This document shows, in pieces, positions 24,501 to 35,462 of a stretch of 64,000 bases of DNA. The DNA lies in the NCBI GenBank assembly GCA_021432605.1, contig MU271148.1, forward strand, positions 1,867,362-1,931,361, given 5' to 3'. Numbering within the stretch: position 1 is the stretch's first letter; every line of letters starts with the position of its first letter. The position numbers were made by a program, and so were the translations under genes. The notes beneath the pieces were generated by a model. The model saw only the letters and a program-made list of their open reading frames with translations, ran no database searches and was not told where the DNA came from. This DNA comes from Coniochaeta sp. PMI_546 (taxonomy: Eukaryota > Ascomycota > Sordariomycetes > Coniochaetales > Coniochaetaceae).

Positions 24501-27449
24501 CCTGCATGCGTGCAAGGTCAACCCTGGTAAAGTTCAAGATCCGCAAGCATGGCCTGCATGCAAAGCATCCTTAAACCCTGCCAGTCAGGACGTCAAGCTT
24601 GGTGTCCAGCCAATGAGAGATCGCGGTTTTCAAAGAAGGCTGGCCGATGTCGCCGGGCGCAGAACTTCGCGGGGCTGAAGGAACATGGTCCTTGGCCGTT
24701 TTTAAAAGGATGCGAGATTCTACCACAATAGCAGCATATTTCCATCGTCATCATCCTCCCTGGTAACTGTGGTGAGCGCCACAAAACCTTAGGCAAAAGT
24801 AGAGTAGGCCGCGGAACGGCGGCCGAACAATGTGTGAGCTGTGACATCTGCACACAAGTCTCTCGGCATGGATAGAGCAGCATGGACTCTGCGTCGACCT
24901 CTCATGAGTTTAGTCGTGGTGATGCCCAAATCGGTGGTCAGTCGCGTCGTCGTGTCTTGCTTCTAGGGCAGCCTCATCGACCATTGCTGTTGGCCGTCAT
25001 GGTGCGCAGCTCCTACGTGTGGTTGGTAGGCCTGCTGGATGCGAAGCCTTGTGGCAGGAACAGAGTATAACTGGAAGAAGCAGGCTCGTCAAATGGTCAT
25101 TCAAGTTGCAGCATCAGAGGCAGTCCCGCCGAAAGCTGTGCAACCAGGGGCCACGCCGGTGGTTCACTGGTAAAGTAGCAACACACGACAAGGCACACGC
25201 ATGCTTGTTGCAGCAAACGGCAGGTCTGCATCTGCATCTTGATGTCTGCTGCAGTACAGATGTGCGCTAGTGTACAGAGACAGACTTGTGCATCGTACGG
25301 CGCCTCGCATGACCCCTGCTATTGACTATGGTACACGTACCATACAAGAGTACACTAGTGAAGCTTGGTGTCAAATTATCGTCAGCAGAAAACACCCAGA
25401 TACTGCCCAATCATGTGTCCCTCCTGGCCAGCTTATCTTACACCAACCACGTCCCCTGATCTGGTATGCGACTCTGGAGACCTAGTTGTTTAACGACTGA
25501 CTATGTACACGCAGTGAGTGTAAACCATCAGTAGAATTTCGATAGCTCCGCCGTCCATATTTGCCAGACACTGTGGCACCTCCGAATCAAACATGAGACC
25601 AGCGACATGTGCTCCGCGCAAGCTTCGCGACCGTTGATATGCCGCACCCTTGAAACCTGGTGTTTCTGTCATGACGCACCTCCAGTGGATCAGAGAAGCT
25701 GTTGGCTTCGTTTGAGGTTTCGTACGACATTGGTGTGCTGACGTTGGTGCTCATTACGGTGCCCGGGCTGTCGGGAAATGTCGACTGAACTCGCACTTCA
25801 GACTGATCAGGTGGCGTTTGACCAGAACGGGTGAGAGCCCGAGGTCAGAAAAGAGGTTTGTTACATCTGATCAACCATACGGCTCCATTGAGTCGAGATG
25901 CATCTCCGAAATTCGAACTCGGGGGCTTCCTGCGGGGTAGGGTGACTCCCTGAAGTCATTGATGCTACATCAGCCTGTGTGACTGCATGAATACCGATAC
26001 CACTTGTTGGTTAAAGTGCGTACCGACATCGGCAGCGGTTTTTAAGGCACCAGCAAAAATGCCAGCTCTGAGCGGCAACATAGTGTAGGGTCGTTAGGAA
26101 CATAAAACAGCGGATCGACACCGGCGCCTTGGCTCCAGAGAAAATTTTCTTCGCCATAGTGCAGTAAAACCTCTGAACGAACCACCGGGACTCGTACTCA
26201 GTGGGTGAAGCCGCGAGCGACTCACCAAACCCAATGAATACGCTCCGAAAAATTCCGATACTTTGCCTGGGCTAGTGGAAGTCCACAGGCCACCGCCGAA
26301 TTGGACTACCCGGACTACAGGACGAACTGGAGAGACATCGGAGCGAAGATACTTATTGTATTATTGCCTGAGAACCCCCAGCCCAATGGTTGAACAAGAG
26401 CTAATATCTATAATCCGTTACAAGGGTCGGTTGGTGGCGTTGAACAGCCGCCGAACTCAGGCACTCGAATCACAGATGCGGAGAAGCGTATGCCATTACC
26501 TCATGGAAACGACGTCTCTCTCGGAACAATACACCGACAGCCAGAGAATATAACGAAGGCTGATCCCATCAATGGCGGTCTGGCGCGTTTGCCAGAAATT
26601 TGCGACTTAACAGGACCGATTGACGGAGTGAAGACAACACAAGGCAGCGGCGGTCACGCTGCAACTTCCAGGTTCTCTGGCAGCATATACGGCGTGGGCG
26701 GGCCGGTCTGGAGACATCCGCCGTACAAATACGATCTGGACACAGTTGCGCATCAACTCTGCGAATGCTCGACAAATCTATGCCGCCCTAGCCATGCAAT
26801 GGGCACACAACACGGGGTTAGCGCATCACGACAACTTCGTGGACAAACAGAAGTTAAACATGGACAACGTGTTGCAGAGGTAGGTATCAATTGAACTATG
26901 AGATGTGCGCAAGATGTCAGTTCCAGGTGTACTCGAAATATACGTGCCCAGCAGACAATTCTGACTCGGATCGCGTCCTGACGCCATCTACGACCATTAA
27001 ATTGTTGCAAGGGCATCCATCCCAATGGTTCCTTCCCACACGGTAACCACAACCCAGGGACCAACAAGAAGCTCAGCAAGATCTACTATGTATGTGAGAT
27101 CTGGTGGGGCTTGGTGGACGCACGGATCAGCTGGAAGTAGCCGCAAAGGGTGGGGTAAAAGTACGTACCGCACTACGTAAGTTACCCGTAGCCAGTAGGA
27201 ATTTCAAGGACATTTCTCACAATCGCACTGTGTCTGTTTACCAGGAAGTTCTACACAAGTAAAGGTAAAGCGTATCTCGACAACGATTTTAGACGAAGCT
27301 TGGAAAGCGAGCCAGAACACGAGTACATCGCGCAGACACAGCTATCTAGCGCTATAATCTGGCAGAAGAACTATAGTGATGGCCTTCAGTGGCTGAATCA
27401 CCAGCAGCATATCTTGAACTGAGTCGCTTGACCGAGTCTTACAGCCAAG
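21576..27449. other. Gene-poor 5.9-kb region
   Basis: This is the divergent interval between GLT1 (-) and APC15 (+). The first about 0.8 kb is presumably the GLT1 leader and promoter and contains a GATA-motif cluster. In the rest I find only short overlapping frames, no conserved domain, no convincing tRNA and no transposon end. One isolated tRNA T-arm-like stretch at about 25903-25925 was examined and rejected. Base composition does not look like heavily RIP-mutated DNA. Confidence 0.4.
22321..22390. promoter_or_regulatory. Cluster of four GATA-type motifs upstream of GLT1
   Basis: Within 70 bp there are four HGATAR matches: TTATCG (reverse CGATAA) at 22321-22326, TGATAG at 22354-22359, CGATAG at 22362-22367 and CGATAG at 22385-22390. 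They lie about 750-815 bp upstream of the GLT1 start codon. Fungal nitrogen regulators of the AreA/NIT2 family bind HGATAR, often as clusters. The motifs are visible; the regulatory role is inferred, and no other gene is near enough to claim them. Confidence 0.4.
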
Positions 27450-28644
27450 ATGATGTTCGACGCCTTACCCGACCTGACACCACGCGACGTGAGACCTCCT
27501 GCATGACTATCACCTTCCAATATTCTCAAGATAGCTAATACTAGCACAGTCCCACATCCTCTGGTACACATCAATCCGCAACCCGCACCTGCACGCCTCC
27601 CAACACGAACAGACACAAACCGACATCAACCCCTCCCAACCCCAAGCCAACAATGGCAACCAAAACCGACCCGGCGGCCGACAAGCGGGCATGGTGCCCC
27701 TCGAGCGCACGCCGCTAGGCCGCCTGCGGGCGGACGAGGCCTACATGGCCCGCCGGCTCGCCAACATATCCAACTTCGGTTCGACGTGGCTGAAGCCGCC
27801 GGGCGTGGCCAAGAGCCTGTACCAGATGCGCGAGGAGCGCCGCGAGGCCGAGGAGCACGCGGAGGCTGTGAGACGCGAACAGCTGGCGGCCGAGCTGGCC
27901 GAGGCGGAGGCGGCGCAGGCGGCGCAGGTCGCGGAGGGGTTGGACGGTGGGATGATGGATGTTGAAGAGGGAGATGGGATGGGGGAGGGGGAGGTTGATC
28001 TCGATGACGAGATCCCGGATGCTGATGCCAGTGGATTGGGGGGGTTTGATTATGATGAGGATTCTAGTGAGGATGAAGAGGGGGAGGAGGACGATGTCGA
28101 TCATGGGGAGAACGAGGACGATGACGATGATACTGGTGGTTCAAACACACAGCAACGAAGGGCTCAACAACGAGAATTGGCTACACGAGAAGACAGGCTG
28201 CGGGAGCTGATGGCGCGCGGTGGTGATGATGTCGAAGGGGCAGACATCTACGGTGTCACCGGCGAGGAACCAGACGATGAGGCACAAGGCGAGTTACTCG
28301 AGGAAGAGGACCTCGTGCACGAACACAATCAGCATCTTCAGTACGACGTCGAGCCCGGAGAGGACCTGGACATGGATGCGAACCTCGACGACGACATACC
28401 GGAAGCCGAGAGCCTAGGTGGATATGAACACACCGATTCCGACGCCGAGCTTAGCAGCAGCGAGGATGACGGCGGTGGTCAGAACGTGAGCTTCGGCGCG
28501 GGTCGGGGCGGGCGGGCACCGCAGACGGCGAGTCGGTACAGGAGCAGCTTGGCGAGTAATGCGACGCGACAGAGCCTCGATATCAGCAGTATACTGGACA
28601 GCAGCATGCTAGGGAGCAGCCCGCACGTTCGACGGAGAAACTAG
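27450..28644 (+). CDS. APC15: Anaphase-promoting complex subunit 15 (APC15)
   Basis: This is a small subunit of the APC/C ubiquitin ligase, which in animals promotes turnover of the mitotic checkpoint complex. Two exons, 27450-27488 and 27550-28644, give 377 aa; the 61-bp intron has a CTAAT branch-like site and a CAG acceptor. The start is supported by the fungal N-terminal pattern LTPRDSHILWYTS, which is completed only by this splice. The Apc15 core follows (about 75-115): RRLANISNFGSTWLKPPGV. After it come a charged coiled-coil (REERREAEEHAEAVRREQL) and a very acidic Asp/Glu-rich tail that includes a DLDDEIPDAD motif, with a second DDDIPEAES copy nearer the end. It is convergent with BET1. 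The family call is confident; the long acidic C-terminus is typical of filamentous-fungal members. Confidence 0.9.
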
Positions 28645-29061
28645 CAGTGGGCAAGGAACGGTCAGGGCAACGAAACTGCTTTTTAAAAATAAAGGGAGCT
28701 GGAGTTTAGCATTATTTAGATACCCCCGGGAGGAACACGGCCGGCCTACCAAAAACGGCATCCAAGAGATCCAATGTAGTCAAAGGGATGGCCCCGTCCT
28801 TCAGTCATCTTTATTGCACAGATGTACAGAGTTCATTAAAGGTCCATATCGGGACCTGCCGCTCTAATAGTCGCATTATAACCACACTGGCCGTTCGTAA
28901 CACCCAGCCCAGCCCGAAAAGCTTTTGCACATGTCCCAAACGCCGTAAATCCCAATGCTGTGCCCGCACACTGGTCACAAAGCGCTTTACATATATCCAG
29001 TTCCCAAACAGACACGCACCTCTCCTTCCCGGCAGAAGGTAGCATCGTCCGTGTTCGCGCA
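28645..29061. other. Convergent intergenic region APC15/BET1
   Basis: This is a short 3'-3' spacer holding the two terminators and polyadenylation regions. A run TTTTTAAAAATAAA just after the APC15 stop could serve as a polyadenylation signal. Nothing else is seen. Confidence 0.5.
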
Positions 29062-29925
29062 TCAGAAAAGCCACACGTACATGAATATCAGAATAACAGC
29101 CGCAAAGAAGATGAGCCAGGCCCTCCAGCCCACACCCGTCCTCTCAGCCATCAGCAGCATCCTGTTCATCGTGCCGCGCAGGCGCAGCCTCGTCTGGTCA
29201 AAGGTGTCGTTCATCTTCTCCGCAAGCGCAGAGCTCTCCCGTATCTCGTCCCCGATCGCGACCGTCATCTGTATGTCCCCTTGTGGTCAGCCACATATTT
29301 CACACACACACACACACACACACCCAGTTGTCTCTCTCGACACGTTTTGTGTACTCACATCCTTCAAAATCCTAACCTTGCCCATGATCCCCTCCACCTG
29401 CGCGTCGTTCTGGGACTCCAGCTCATCGAGCACGGCGCCGCTGTACTGGCCCCTCGAGTTGGGCGTGGCGGGGCGGAAGCCTTTGGCGTCGACGCCGAGG
29501 TGGCCGGAGGAGGTGACGGGAGGCGGTAAGCCGTAGCCGTAGCCGCGCGAGGGACTGGCGGAGACCGCCCGTCGGTTGTCGGACCCGGAGCCGCCACCGG
29601 TGTAGCCCTCGAAGAGGGCGGAGCGCGGGTCGCGCTGGTGGAGGTTGGAGGAGCCGAATCTGCGAGGAATGACGGGTTAGTCGACTTGTTCGAGTAGGAG
29701 AAGCCGTTTGCCCATGCGACGAGTACTTGTCGCGCAGCAGGGAAAAGTTGGACGGTCGGCTCTGCACCCCGACGTTGGGGGTTCAAAAGCCGAACTCTTG
29801 GCAGCGGTTGAAGATGACGAAGTTGACGCTATTTGTCCTTTTTTTCGCTTCGCGAGGCCACGCCGAGATAGCAGCGCTTCGTCATTCAGATTTCAGAAAA
29901 TGAAACAAACTCACCTTGACGCCAT
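29062..29925 (-). CDS. BET1: Bet1-type SNARE of ER-Golgi transport
   Basis: This Qc-SNARE takes part in fusion of COPII vesicles between ER and Golgi. Three exons, 29925-29915 (only 11 bp, encoding MAS plus part of Arg), 29659-29359 and 29268-29062, give 172 aa; all junctions are GT-AG and in phase. The N-terminal half is flexible and rich in Ser, Gly and Arg. The SNARE motif starts near ESQNDAQVEGIMGKV (about 85-100) and continues through IGDEIRESSALAEKMNDTF to LRGTMNRML. A C-terminal membrane anchor of about 20 residues (AWLIFFAAVILIFMYVWLF) ends the protein. Intron 1 is long for this window (about 255 bp) and intron 2 contains a CA/GT microsatellite. The first exon rests on splice phase and the conserved Bet1 start pattern, so it is slightly less sure than the rest. 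Confidence 0.9.
29301..29324. repeat. (CA)n microsatellite inside BET1 intron 2
   Basis: About 11-12 uninterrupted CA units (GT on the coding strand) lie within the 90-bp second intron of BET1, between donor and acceptor. It is likely to be length-polymorphic. Confidence 0.9.
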
Positions 29926-30800
29926 ATCGTGGTCTTTGCACTAACAGTGCAGAGTGTTTGTGGGAAAAGGAGAGACCCGGACAGCAAATGATCGGCGAAA
30001 CAATGGAAATTTAGGACCTTGCTGGCATCATTTATCTTATCGGTGCCTGCCCCTTGTCGCATGCCACTGCATCGCAGAATGGTGGACGATGATTTGGCGT
30101 GCCGAGATTGGTCAATTGGCGGGGCGCATTTAAGTGGTGGATGGATGGAGTGGTAGCGTACGATTTGACTTTCAGATGGACGAAGCCAGGTGCGACACAA
30201 CCAACTGACGGCTTTCTTGTGCGACTGAAGGTATCGAGGAGTGAGTACATGGCATAAAGCTAAGCTCTCGGATTTGGTAGCTGACAGGTCGCCAACTAGT
30301 ATCTTGGGCGCAAGTTTGAATGCATTCAGGAAGCATAAGGTAGCTAAACGATTTGTAAAATCCGGGGAGCAAGTCTGGGTAGGGCAGGTTACGAGGCACG
30401 CATTAAGAAACAGGTGATCAGCAAACAACTTGTCACACACCGGTCTTGCTCTATATCGAGGAACCCATGAATACCAGACACACGTCTGTATGTATGGTCC
30501 ACAGGCAGTAACTCTATGCAGGTACGAGACCCGACAGTCAGCCAGCCCTGTCAGACAAGAATGGTAGACATCCTTGAACCGACCAACCGAACCATCCAAG
30601 CACAGCCACCCATCTAGATGAGCTAACTCCAACGTATAACAAGCCCTATGTGCATCCAGACCTTCCAATGCAAACATGTCCATAAGACGCATTCCGGATC
30701 CTATGTCCTGAGCATGCAACGATCGTCCACCATTCACATCGTGTAACCATGAATTTTCAGACGCCACAAAGCGGCAGTTGCTCGGTTTGTCGACGAGAGT
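29926..30800. other. Spacer between CHZ1 and BET1
   Basis: This is the upstream region of BET1 and the 3' flank of CHZ1. A long open frame on the - strand spans most of it and runs into BET1 exon 1, but it has no ATG at its 5' end and no family resemblance, so it is treated as chance. Confidence 0.4.
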
Positions 30801-31313
30801 TTAGTCCTCATCCATCCGGCTATCCTCCGCCTCGAAATCCTCGTCGTCATCTTCGTCGTCGTCGTCCTCGGGAGGGTTCTCCTCGGCGGCCTTGGCGAAG
30901 TCGATGACCTTGCCGCGGGTGCGCTTGCCGATGACGTTGTCGAGGTCGATCTCCTCCATGTTATCCTCGTCCTCAGCCTCAGCTATATGTTGCGGTATTC
31001 GTTAGCGGTTACGTTCACGAGTCTGTGGTCAATACTTCGTTGTGGTAAACATACGCTCACCCTCCTGTCAACTGCGCGTTAGCCTTCGTCTCCGGTAGTT
31101 TCGGAAAGGAACATGGAAAATCCAGGCGGATGAACATACCTCCTCTACCTCCTCCTCGTCGTCATCATCGTCATCGTCGTCCTCCGCGTCCTCGCCCATA
31201 GGGGTGTCCTGAGGAATGTCAGAGGCGGCAGCCTTGCCTTTGCCCTTGCCCTCGGCCACGAATGGGTTGTCCCCAGCGCCGGTGGTGGTCGCGCCGCTGC
31301 CGTTTGTAGCCAT
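30801..31313 (-). CDS. CHZ1: Histone H2A.Z-H2B chaperone Chz1
   Basis: Chz1 is a nuclear chaperone that delivers H2A.Z-H2B dimers to the SWR1 remodeller. The model has three exons, 31313-31140, 31074-31065 (a 10-bp micro-exon) and 30982-30801, giving 121 aa. The defining CHZ motif is clear in the last exon: EEIDLDNVIGKRTRGKVID. It is flanked by acidic stretches (D8E3 in exon 1; EDDDDEDDDED near the C-terminus), as in all Chz1 proteins. The frame also closes if the micro-exon ends at the inner GTGAGC donor, making it 4 bp and the protein 119 aa. The longer version uses the better GTATGT donor. A CACGTG lies 282 bp upstream of the start. Confidence 0.9.
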
Positions 31314-31898
31314 TGTGACAGTGCGACGTGTGGTTTGAAGTTGAATTGTTTGTGGCAAAGTTAGCTTTGTTGTGGTGAGCTGTCAAGAAGAACGAAGTCG
31401 GGCGCAAGAGAAAACGCGTGGTGCAGGTGGAAAGAGGGAGTGGTCGGGAAGTTTCGTGGAAGATCGCAAACACAGGTGATGGTTGGCTGGGAGCTTGCGA
31501 CCAAGTTTATTTGGGGGACGTGGAGTGTCAAACTTTTGTGGGGCCATTTGCGAATCGCGCTAGCCAAGCCAACTCCCGCAAATGCCTTGGCAAGCACGTG
31601 ACGCAGTCAGTGACTGAGGCCGGCCTCGACCACTACAAAAGGAGGGAAGCGTCTGACAACGCATGTGCGATGGACGATAAAGCAAAGGCTAGTCTCGCCT
31701 GCGATATTCCGAGCGAGCTTGACACTTGCCCTGCTGCGCGGAAACGGGAACGCTATGGAGCGGAAGTGGCTAGAGGAGCCATTGGGTGGCATCGCCAGGG
31801 ACACAACCCGGAACACAAGATCACAGGGATGCAAGGAGACAAGTGGTTGAACCAAAGGGCGCAGGAACGAGGCATAAGCCCTGGTGATATAGAATTCG
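31314..31898. other. Spacer between EMC10 and CHZ1
   Basis: This contains the CHZ1 promoter (including CACGTG at 31595-31600) and the EMC10 3' flank. A GTG-started 172-codon frame on the + strand is judged to be chance. Confidence 0.4.
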
Positions 31899-32543
31899 TT
31901 ATTTCCCGTCCCCTCCGCCGCTCATCACAAGGATAGCCCCTATCGCCAACACCCACCAGTACCTGTTGACATGTTAGCACAACTTCCGAGTAGAACATCA
32001 GGAGCAGGATCAGGTGGCGTACTTCTGCAAAAGGCTCTTCTCCGCCTCAGGCTGTACCTTCTTGCCCTCGGGACTCAGCACAACCGGCCGGTTCAAATCA
32101 GGCTGCTTCCCCTGCGCCGTAGGCACCACCTGCACCTGCGGCCCGAAATCCCTCGTGTGTCCGGCATCGATCTTGATCCCCCTCACACTTGCGCCCAAAA
32201 CCTCGCCTTGAGAGTCGACAGTCACGACAAAGTGCGGTGCGTAGCCCTTCCCGAAGTTGTCGACCGATGTGACGGAGGTCGACGTCGACCACCGCGCAGT
32301 GGAAGGGTCGTAGACGCCGATGCGCAGGAGTTTTGCGTCGGCAGGCAGATCGGGAGCCTCGTAGCTTACGACTTCGGAGTCGGAGGGGGTGTGTGTCTGG
32401 TAACGGACTTCTGCTAGGAGGGTCGGCTTAGGGTCGGCGGACTGTGGTAGTGTGACAGGCTGTACGTAGATTGACGCTGTTCGTTCGGCTGCGGACGCCA
32501 GGCCGATGCCCATGAGGGTCAGGGCTATGGATGAGAGACGCAT
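31899..32543 (-). CDS. EMC10: ER membrane protein complex subunit 10 (EMC10)
   Basis: EMC10 is a lumenal subunit of the ER membrane complex, which inserts tail-anchored and some multi-pass proteins. Two exons, 32543-32023 and 31962-31899, give 194 aa. Residues 1-19 are a signal peptide (MRLSSIALTLMGIGLASAA). A beta-rich lumenal domain follows (about 22-150, ending with the FGPQVQVVP and NRPVVLSPEGK stretches). The last exon supplies the single membrane span beginning at KYWWVLAIGAILV and a short GGGDGK tail, the usual fungal EMC10 ending. The 60-bp intron has a CTAAC branch site and CAG acceptor, but a donor, GTACGC, that departs from the preferred GTAAGT/GTATGT. If it is not spliced, the frame ends after four more residues (KYAT), removing the anchor. 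Confidence 0.9.
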
Positions 32544-33170
32544 CCCGTGGCTTTCGGTGCAAATTGCGACCGCTTTCCAACTAGGTGTTTGGTTTTGGTC
32601 CGTCCGTCTTGTTCGAACCAGTATATTATGATGTTGGAATTGGGCGCAGCAGGCTTGTCGTCAGAGGAAGCTAGAGTGGGTCAAATGGGATGCGACACCA
32701 TAAACCTACCTTATCTATTCCTCACGCTTGGTAAAGTCTACTAACCCATGACCACCGCAGATCAGAGCAGATCAGTATCATGCGCGATAGGTACTTTCAA
32801 GGTCAAACGAGCAATGGCAATCATCCATCGGTGGTATCTTCAATAAATGATTCATACTTAGTTACACATAAACGTAAAAGTCGGCAAACAATATAACGCC
32901 AACCGATGCCCTCTCAGCGCTGGATCTTCAGCCAAAATCGGCCTGCAGCCCAACAGACTCCTTCACCTAGATCCAGAGCCGCGACGTGTCAACCTCTTGA
33001 TCTCTCTAAGCCTTCAATGTACCGTTATCAAAGCTCCGCGGCTCGAATATCGATGGACCCGATAAAAGCTCTGCAATGGCCCCCTGTTCATAATCGGGCG
33101 CTGGTATGAAGTCATATTCCACGCGCTTCATGTTCCGAGTAGGTTCTCGTCCGAGGGTGCAGCCTCCATG
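32544..33170. other. Spacer between the cyclin gene and EMC10
   Basis: This is presumed EMC10 promoter and cyclin 3' UTR. I see no gene or repeat. Confidence 0.5.
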
Positions 33171-34545
33171 CTACGCACTCCCGGCTTCGTCAGCCTCCGT
33201 CTTAGCAGGAGCGTACTGTCCATCGACCACCTTGGTCTCGCTAGTCTCCTGCACAACATCATCTCGAGTAGTCGTCATGACCTCGTCATCATCATCAATA
33301 CCAATACCATCACTACTCTCATCCTCACCATCATCGTCCTCCTCGTCATCTTCCAACTCATACCCGGCGCACCGCTCGACCAAGCCGCGGTAATAAGCCA
33401 CCAGCACTTCCGGGTTCGGAACGATCTTCCAGTCGACCCTATAAAGAAACTCGAGCTCTAGCAGCTTGAGCTCCGCAACCCTGACTCCGCCTACTCGGGC
33501 GTAAGTCGAGTTGTTCCAAAACGAGTCCGATAGACCCTTTGCAGCCACTGTGGCCGCTGTGATGAGAAAACGATGGACAGTGAGCGTGTTTATTGTGAAG
33601 TCCGGGTATGAGACGCAGAGGCGGTCGATATAGTAGACCATCGAAAGGAGTAGTGGGGGTGATAGGGTGGCATGCTTCGCTAGGCGGTGAAGGTAGTCTA
33701 GGACTGATATGCCTGGGGCAGTTCTAGACAAAAGGAAGTCAGTCAAGGGGATTTTTGGTGAATCAGTCGGAGCGTTCTCACCTCGAGTGAAACCTGGTCA
33801 GGTGTCCTGATTTGAGCGCCAATGCGTCATTTGTCTCGATGAGTTCGCAGAGCATATTTGCGATAAGTATTACTATGTCCTCGACACGGCAGAACTCGTA
33901 CTTCTGGGGTAGAATCTTTGCAGGAGCGGCTTCGGCCCTGGCACGCTTAGGGCTTCCGGTAACAATGCGTTCCAATGCGCTATCGCCTTCTCTTTGGCTC
34001 TCGGAGTTTCGTCTCTTATTAGGTGATACGGCTTGTGTTATAGACGTGTAAGCGCCTGTTGTTACGGCAGGCGCACTTTCCGGTACGGTAGTAGAATTAG
34101 ACGGCACAGCTTTCGCCGGCTCAGAGGAGTGCTCATCCAGGGGAGCCCTATGCTTCGGTTCCGGTGTGGGTGGCATCTCGCGCCCTGACCCGGTCGCGGA
34201 CTGGCTGGCGAGAACTGCTGTCGGTTCCATTGCGGCTACTACCGCCTCAGAGGGGGAATCGTCCATAGGTGAGTACTGCGTCGAGGCATCAACGCCGACA
34301 TAGCGCTTCGGCGGCGGAGGACAGGTAGACGGCGACGCTGTCAAGGCGGTGCTGCTGCTCCCCGTGCCTGACAGCGAAGACGACGACTTGCGCCGGTGCA
34401 GCGACGAGGCACCCGCGGCGACGGCCCTGGCAGACGGAGATTGGTGGGAAGACGAGATGGCCGGGGCATAGTGGAAGACGTGGAAGGAGGATCGTGGGGA
34501 GGACGCATTGGCCGGACTAGGTTGGACAGGTGACCGGGTCAACAT
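33171..34545 (-). CDS. preg: PREG/PHO80-type cyclin (Pho85-family CDK partner)
   Basis: This is a cyclin of the Pho80/PCL class that activates a Pho85-type kinase; Neurospora PREG with PGOV represses the phosphate factor NUC-1. Two exons, 34545-33782 and 33723-33171, give 438 aa, with a 58-bp intron inside the cyclin core. The N-terminal 200 residues are disordered and rich in Ser, Pro and Thr, with a basic NKRRNS/SPKRAR stretch that could be a nuclear signal. The cyclin box (about 225-355) contains LTRFHSRTAPGISVLDYL, LLLSMVYYIDRLC, TVHRFLITAATVAAKG and FLYRVDWKIVPNPEV, all PREG/Pho80 hallmarks. The C-terminus is very acidic. Filamentous fungi carry PREG and a close PCL6/7-like paralogue, and I cannot separate the two from this sequence alone. 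Two CACGTG boxes lie 0.83 and 0.91 kb upstream. Confidence 0.88.
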
Positions 34546-35376
34546 TATCCTGGGCTCATCCTTTCTAGCGTTTTATGAGAAACGCGAATCCCAACCCCGA
34601 CGGGTCGTAATGTTGATATGAGATTGTATTATCTGGCCGCGTGATTGTTGGACAGAATGGGATAACCACTGTAGTATGGCGTCGTCGGCGGGGGCAAAAG
34701 ACCTGCTAGGGAAGAAAGAGAGTTGAAAGGGGACAGGGCGGTCAATTGTGGGGTTGTGGAGCCCGCAAGTTTTCCGCCCAGGGCCCCAGGGAAAGTCTGC
34801 GGTCTCGGATTTGCCGACGCCGCCAGCGATGACGATTGACGGCATCCGACAAGCCCCCAGACGCGCTGCCGGAAGTACGGTGAGAGACCTGCCAATTGGA
34901 GGGCATGAGACTCAAGGGCTTGCGTGTCTGGTACAAAAAGAGGGAGGATACAGTGCTGGCCTTCTATGTAAAAGGGGGTAGGTAGGGCTAGATTGTTACC
35001 TCAACCAGTTGCGTTACTATGGTTGATACGGTATCGATTATCATGATTGGGCTTTTAAAGACAAGCGAGAACACCCAAATAAAACTCCGAAAACGGACAG
35101 TCGTGAATATGATGCTGGTACTACGATAGACTTTCAATAACAGAGCCGGCAATCTAGACTGAGGCATTGCTGAAGTTGGAATCAACATCCAACTTCATTT
35201 CCCTCCCAGTTGGGCGGACGAGTCAGTTGTACGGAAAGAACACTCCTGTCAACCTAACTTGCAAGCACAATGGCAGCGATAACATGATTGTGCGTGCCTC
35301 ACCGAGGGAATGAAGAGGCTTGGATCTCCAGGCTTATGATTCGTTCTGCGGCGCAGAGGTGCCTCCACTGTGCGCC

Positions 35377-35462
35377 CACGTGTAGCTGCGGCCAGGCCAC
35401 TCTAGGCCACTCCTGGCTTTGGTTCGACTTTGGCCAGAGCCTTGCCCACGTGGGCTCCGGAT
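35377..35462. promoter_or_regulatory. Pair of CACGTG boxes in a short repeated block
   Basis: GCCCACGTG occurs twice, with the hexamers at 35377-35382 and 35457-35462, separated by about 75 bp that also contains the repeated element AGGCCACTC. They lie 0.83-0.92 kb upstream of the PREG-like cyclin. Paired CACGTG is the binding pattern of bHLH factors such as Pho4/NUC-1 or Cbf1. Function is inferred only. Confidence 0.35.

Noticed and set aside
25900-25930. tRNA-like T-arm (TTCGAAT loop with a five-pair stem) on the - strand
   Set aside because: No matching acceptor stem, D-arm or anticodon arm can be placed around it, so it is not a tRNA gene; a decayed tRNA fragment cannot be excluded.
29886-30767. 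293-codon open frame on the - strand between CHZ1 and BET1
   Set aside because: It begins at GTG rather than ATG, runs into BET1 exon 1 in another frame, has random composition and resembles no family.
31418-31936. 172-codon frame on the + strand
   Set aside because: It starts at GTG and overlaps the EMC10 last exon and CHZ1 promoter; its composition is not protein-like.
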